Below, in pieces: positions 61,330 to 64,000 of a stretch of 64,000 nt of DNA (position 1 is its first letter; every line of letters begins with the position of its first letter). The stretch is from Pelobates cultripes. Taxonomy: Eukaryota; Chordata; Amphibia; Anura; Pelobatidae. Location: contig OW240924.1 in NCBI GenBank assembly GCA_933207985.1, positions 72,083,236 through 72,147,235 on the forward strand, given 5' to 3'. Under the pieces are notes generated by a model. It made no database searches. It worked only from the letters and a program-made list of their open reading frames with translations, and was not told where the DNA came from. Made by a program: the position numbers and the translations under genes.

Positions 61330-62140
61330 GGCAGGGCCTGACCGCTGATCGGATCAGACGTGCTTCGCTTGGGCTCCCGCATCTGAGCCAAAAAACGGGA
61401 GATAATTTTGTGACACCAGCTGCTACTGACCTGAATCGGTGATCATATTACTCAAAAGCCGATGGCAAACTCGGGGATACCTTACCTGACAACATACAGT
61501 GCCTGAGGCCTACCTGAGCCTGAGCTGGGGTGAGACGGCCGCTCTCCCAGTTCTCCGGCCGGTGTCTCGCCCCCCCACTGCCCACAACTGCACCCAAACA
61601 TCGGCCCCGCTGCAGCTATGAACTGGGCGTTGCACCTCAAGATGGCAACTCAAGATGGCTGACAGTCCACAACCTCGTGCGCAGCACTATGCTAAAGCCA
61701 AGCAGTGCACATGTGTGCCCGTATTCCAAGAAGCAAACGAAACAAACAACGACACCTGGAGCGCAGTACCTGACCTCCTTGAGAAGGCAGCAAAGCGTGA
61801 GCAGCAAACAGAGGGGCGGGAGAGGAGCCCGCCCCCACCCCGGGCAAACCATCCACGGCACTGCTACAACCTCACACGATGGGCCTGCCCACGCTGAAGA
61901 CCGCATGGGAAGGACTCCCGAAGCATCGGCCACAGCCGCAGAGGATCCCAAGCCGCAGGTGGCGACCCTCCAGCGGTCCCCTATGTGGGAAGAACCCGGC
62001 CTCACACAGGAGCAGCCGGATTCATGGCACCGAGATGCAGGCCTTCACGACAGTCCGGGGCTATGGGGAGGGCTGACTCGGACTCTGTCTCTTGCTCTCA
62101 TGGTGGACTGTCCCCCTGATTTTAGCATGCCAACCTCTAA
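61330..62140 (+). mobile_element. Possible L1 5'-region fragment
   Basis: It begins gcagggcctgaccgctgatc, similar in style to the start of the 4281-5923 element, and carries caagatggcaactcaagatg (YY1-type motif). It is GC-rich, with several chance overlapping frames (for example 204 codons at 61530-62144) and no recognised protein domain. No A tail or target duplication was found. Confidence 0.35.
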
Positions 62141-62220
62141 CTAGGGCTGGACTGGCCCACCGGGATACCGGGAAATTTCCCAGTGGGCCGTGGCACCTGG
62201 GGCTGGGCTGACAGCCCTTA
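62141..62220. repeat. GC-rich palindromic repeat
   Basis: Around 62155-62190, ggcccaccgggataccggga and aatttcccagtgggcc form a hairpin. I have seen this type as an interspersed repeat in amphibian DNA; the family name is not known to me. Confidence 0.4.
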
Positions 62221-62807
62221 TCAGTGATCAGGCTCCTGTAATCCGCACAGCTCACACATGTCTGTCTGCCTGTGTGTGTGACTGTGTGTGTGACTGTCTG
62301 TCTGTGTGTGTGTGTGTGTGTATGTGTGTGACTGTCTGCCTGTGTGTGTGACTGTGTGTGTGTGTGTGTGACTGTCTGCCTGTGTGTGTGACTGTCTGTG
62401 TGTGTGACTGTCTGCCTGTGTGTGTGTGTGTGTGTGTGTGTGTGACTGTCTGCCCGTGTGTGCGGACCGTGTACGTGTGCACCGTCTGCCCGTGCGTGCG
62501 TGACTGTGTGTGTGACCGCCTCGCCCGTGTGTCTCGCCCGTGACTGTGTGTGTGTGTGTGTGTGCGGACTGCCCGCTCCGTGTGACTGTCTGCCCGTGTG
62601 TGTGACCGTGCACCGCGCAGGTGACTGTCTGCGTGTCTCGTGTGTGCGTGTGTGCGGACTATCTGCCTGTGTGTGTGACTATCTGCCTGTGTGTGTGTGA
62701 CTGTGTGCGTGTGTGTGACTGTCTGTCTCGCGGTGTGACTGTCTGCCTGTGTGTGTGTGGACTGTGTGCGTGCCACTGTCTGCCCGTGTGTGTGTCTGTG
62801 TGTGTGT

Positions 62808-62838
<31 letters not shown>

Positions 62839-62914
62839 CGACTGTCTGCCTGTGTGTGACTGTGTGTGCGTGGCTGTCTGCCTGTGTGTGTGTGGAAAGT
62901 GTGTGGCTGTCTGC

Positions 62915-62947
<33 letters not shown>

Positions 62948-63289
62948 ACTGTCTGCCTGTGAGTGTGTGACTGTCTGCCTGTGTGTGTGTGTGGTTGTCT
63001 GCCTGTGTATGTGGCTGTCTGCCTGTGTGTGACTGTCTGCCTGTGTGTGTGTGGCTGTCTGCCTGTCTCTGTATGTGTGGATGTTTGCCTCGGTGTCAGT
63101 GACTGTCTGCCTCTGTGTGTGGATGTCTTTGTGTGTGTGCGCATCTGCTAGTGAGTGAGCGAGCGAGCTTCTGTGTGTGTGTGTGTGTGCGTGCGCATCT
63201 GCTAGTGAGGGAGCCTCTGTGTGTGTGTGCCTGCTAGTGAGTTTCTGTGTGTGTGTGTGTGTGTGTGTGCCTGCTAGTGAGTGAGCTTG
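62221..63289. repeat. TG-rich minisatellite (tgtgtgtgactgtctgcc)
   Basis: Irregular tandem units of tgtgtg runs plus actgtctgcctg, about 18-34 bp each. The long open frames on both strands (up to 174 codons) are by-products of the repeat. Confidence 0.95.
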
Positions 63290-63780
63290 TATGTGTGTCA
63301 GTGAGCTTGTCTGTAGGGATCATATGTGTGTGTGTGTGTGTTAGTGAGCTTGTCTGTAAGGAGCATGGGTGTGTCTGAGCCTGTCTGTGGTGAGCATGTG
63401 TGTACATTGAGCTTGTCTGTAGTAAGCATGAGTGTGATCGTGAGCTTGTCTGTAGTGACCATATGTGTGTCAGTGAGCTTATCTGTAGTGAGCATGTGTG
63501 TATCAGTGAGCTTGTCTGTAGTGAATCTGTGTGTTAGTGAGCTCTTCTGTAGGGAGCATGTGTGTGTCAATGGGCTTGTCTGTAGGGAGAGTGTGTGTGC
63601 ATCAGTGAGCTTGTCTGTAGTGAGCGTGTGTGTGACAGGGAGCTTGTCTGTAGTAAGCTTGTGTGTGTATCAGAGTTTGTCTGTACTAAATTTGTGTGTG
63701 TGCCAGTAACCTTGTCTGTGTGTGTCATTGAGATTGTCTGTCAATGAGCCTATTTGTGTGCATCAGTAAGATTGTCTGTG
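63290..63780. repeat. About 33-bp minisatellite (gtgagcttgtctgtagtgag)
   Basis: Tandem units of gtgagcttgtctgtagtgag plus catgtgtgtatca, with moderate divergence, continuing from the TG-rich array. Confidence 0.9.
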
Positions 63781-63866
63781 TCTGTGTGTGAGTATGCGTT
63801 ACTGTATAATTTAATTACCCTGAAAGAACTAATATTTTGAATTAGAAGAAGAAATGTATCAATAAT

Positions 63867-63867
<1 letters not shown>

Positions 63868-63901
<34 letters not shown>
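63868..63901. repeat. (TA)n microsatellite
   Basis: About 17 TA units; flanking sequence to the window end holds nothing supported. Confidence 0.95.
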
Positions 63902-63903
<2 letters not shown>

Positions 63904-64000
63904 TGTTGTACCTTGCACTCAGGCTTCAAAGTTGTGTGACCGGGTGCATCACCATGGCTCCAGTATCCAGGCAATTGAAATAGTTGGCTGCACTCAGATT

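Noticed and set aside
61079..62144. Several open frames of 80-204 codons suggesting a gene
   Set aside because: Frames overlap on both strands, no domain or splice structure is seen, and a YY1-type motif and L1-like start favour a repeat.
62221..63151. Long open frames on both strands in the TG-rich region
   Set aside because: They encode only HTHTQ or VCVCVC-type repeats produced by the minisatellite.

Overview
The window is vertebrate nuclear DNA, most likely from a frog (anuran). That rests on two single-copy genes of vertebrate type and on repeat families I associate with anuran genomes: CR1/L2/Rex1-group LINEs, L1 derivatives, and TTAA-flanked and hAT-type foldback MITEs. The species cannot be named from the sequence. 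There is no prokaryotic, CRISPR or operon content. Over 90% of the window is intronic or intergenic and repeat-rich.

Two genes are supported. CHRM5 (muscarinic acetylcholine receptor M5) has its whole reading frame in one exon on the + strand at 48465-50033, with a splice acceptor at 48403-48404. AVEN (apoptosis and caspase activation inhibitor) is seen as two exons. Exon 2 is at 3249-3417 on the - strand. The RG-rich exon 1 is at 39749-39886 and appears on the + strand. Their phases fit each other, but as assembled they lie on opposite strands and cannot be spliced together.

Layout: 1-26990, AVEN intron sequence around exon 2, full of LINE, L1, LTR and MITE copies. 26990-31329, a roughly 102-bp EcoRI-type satellite (A, forward). 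31330-31429, 100 Ns. 31430-32115, a 44-bp minisatellite (B, forward). 32116-39567, mostly TTAA-type DNA elements. 39568-39937, the AVEN promoter and exon 1. 39938-44910, satellite A in reverse. 44911-45010, 100 Ns. 45011-45708, minisatellite B in reverse. 45709-51800, CHRM5 and its flanks. 51800-64000, hAT, Tc1 and CR1 remains, an L1-like piece and long TG-rich minisatellites.

The main result is that the contig 31430-44910 appears to be placed backwards in the scaffold. Flipping it joins A to A across the first gap and B to B across the second. It also puts AVEN exon 1 on the - strand in line with exon 2, and restores the AVEN/CHRM5 head-to-head arrangement known from other vertebrates. After flipping, satellite A lies in AVEN intron 1, and minisatellite B lies between AVEN exon 1 and the CHRM5 coding exon.
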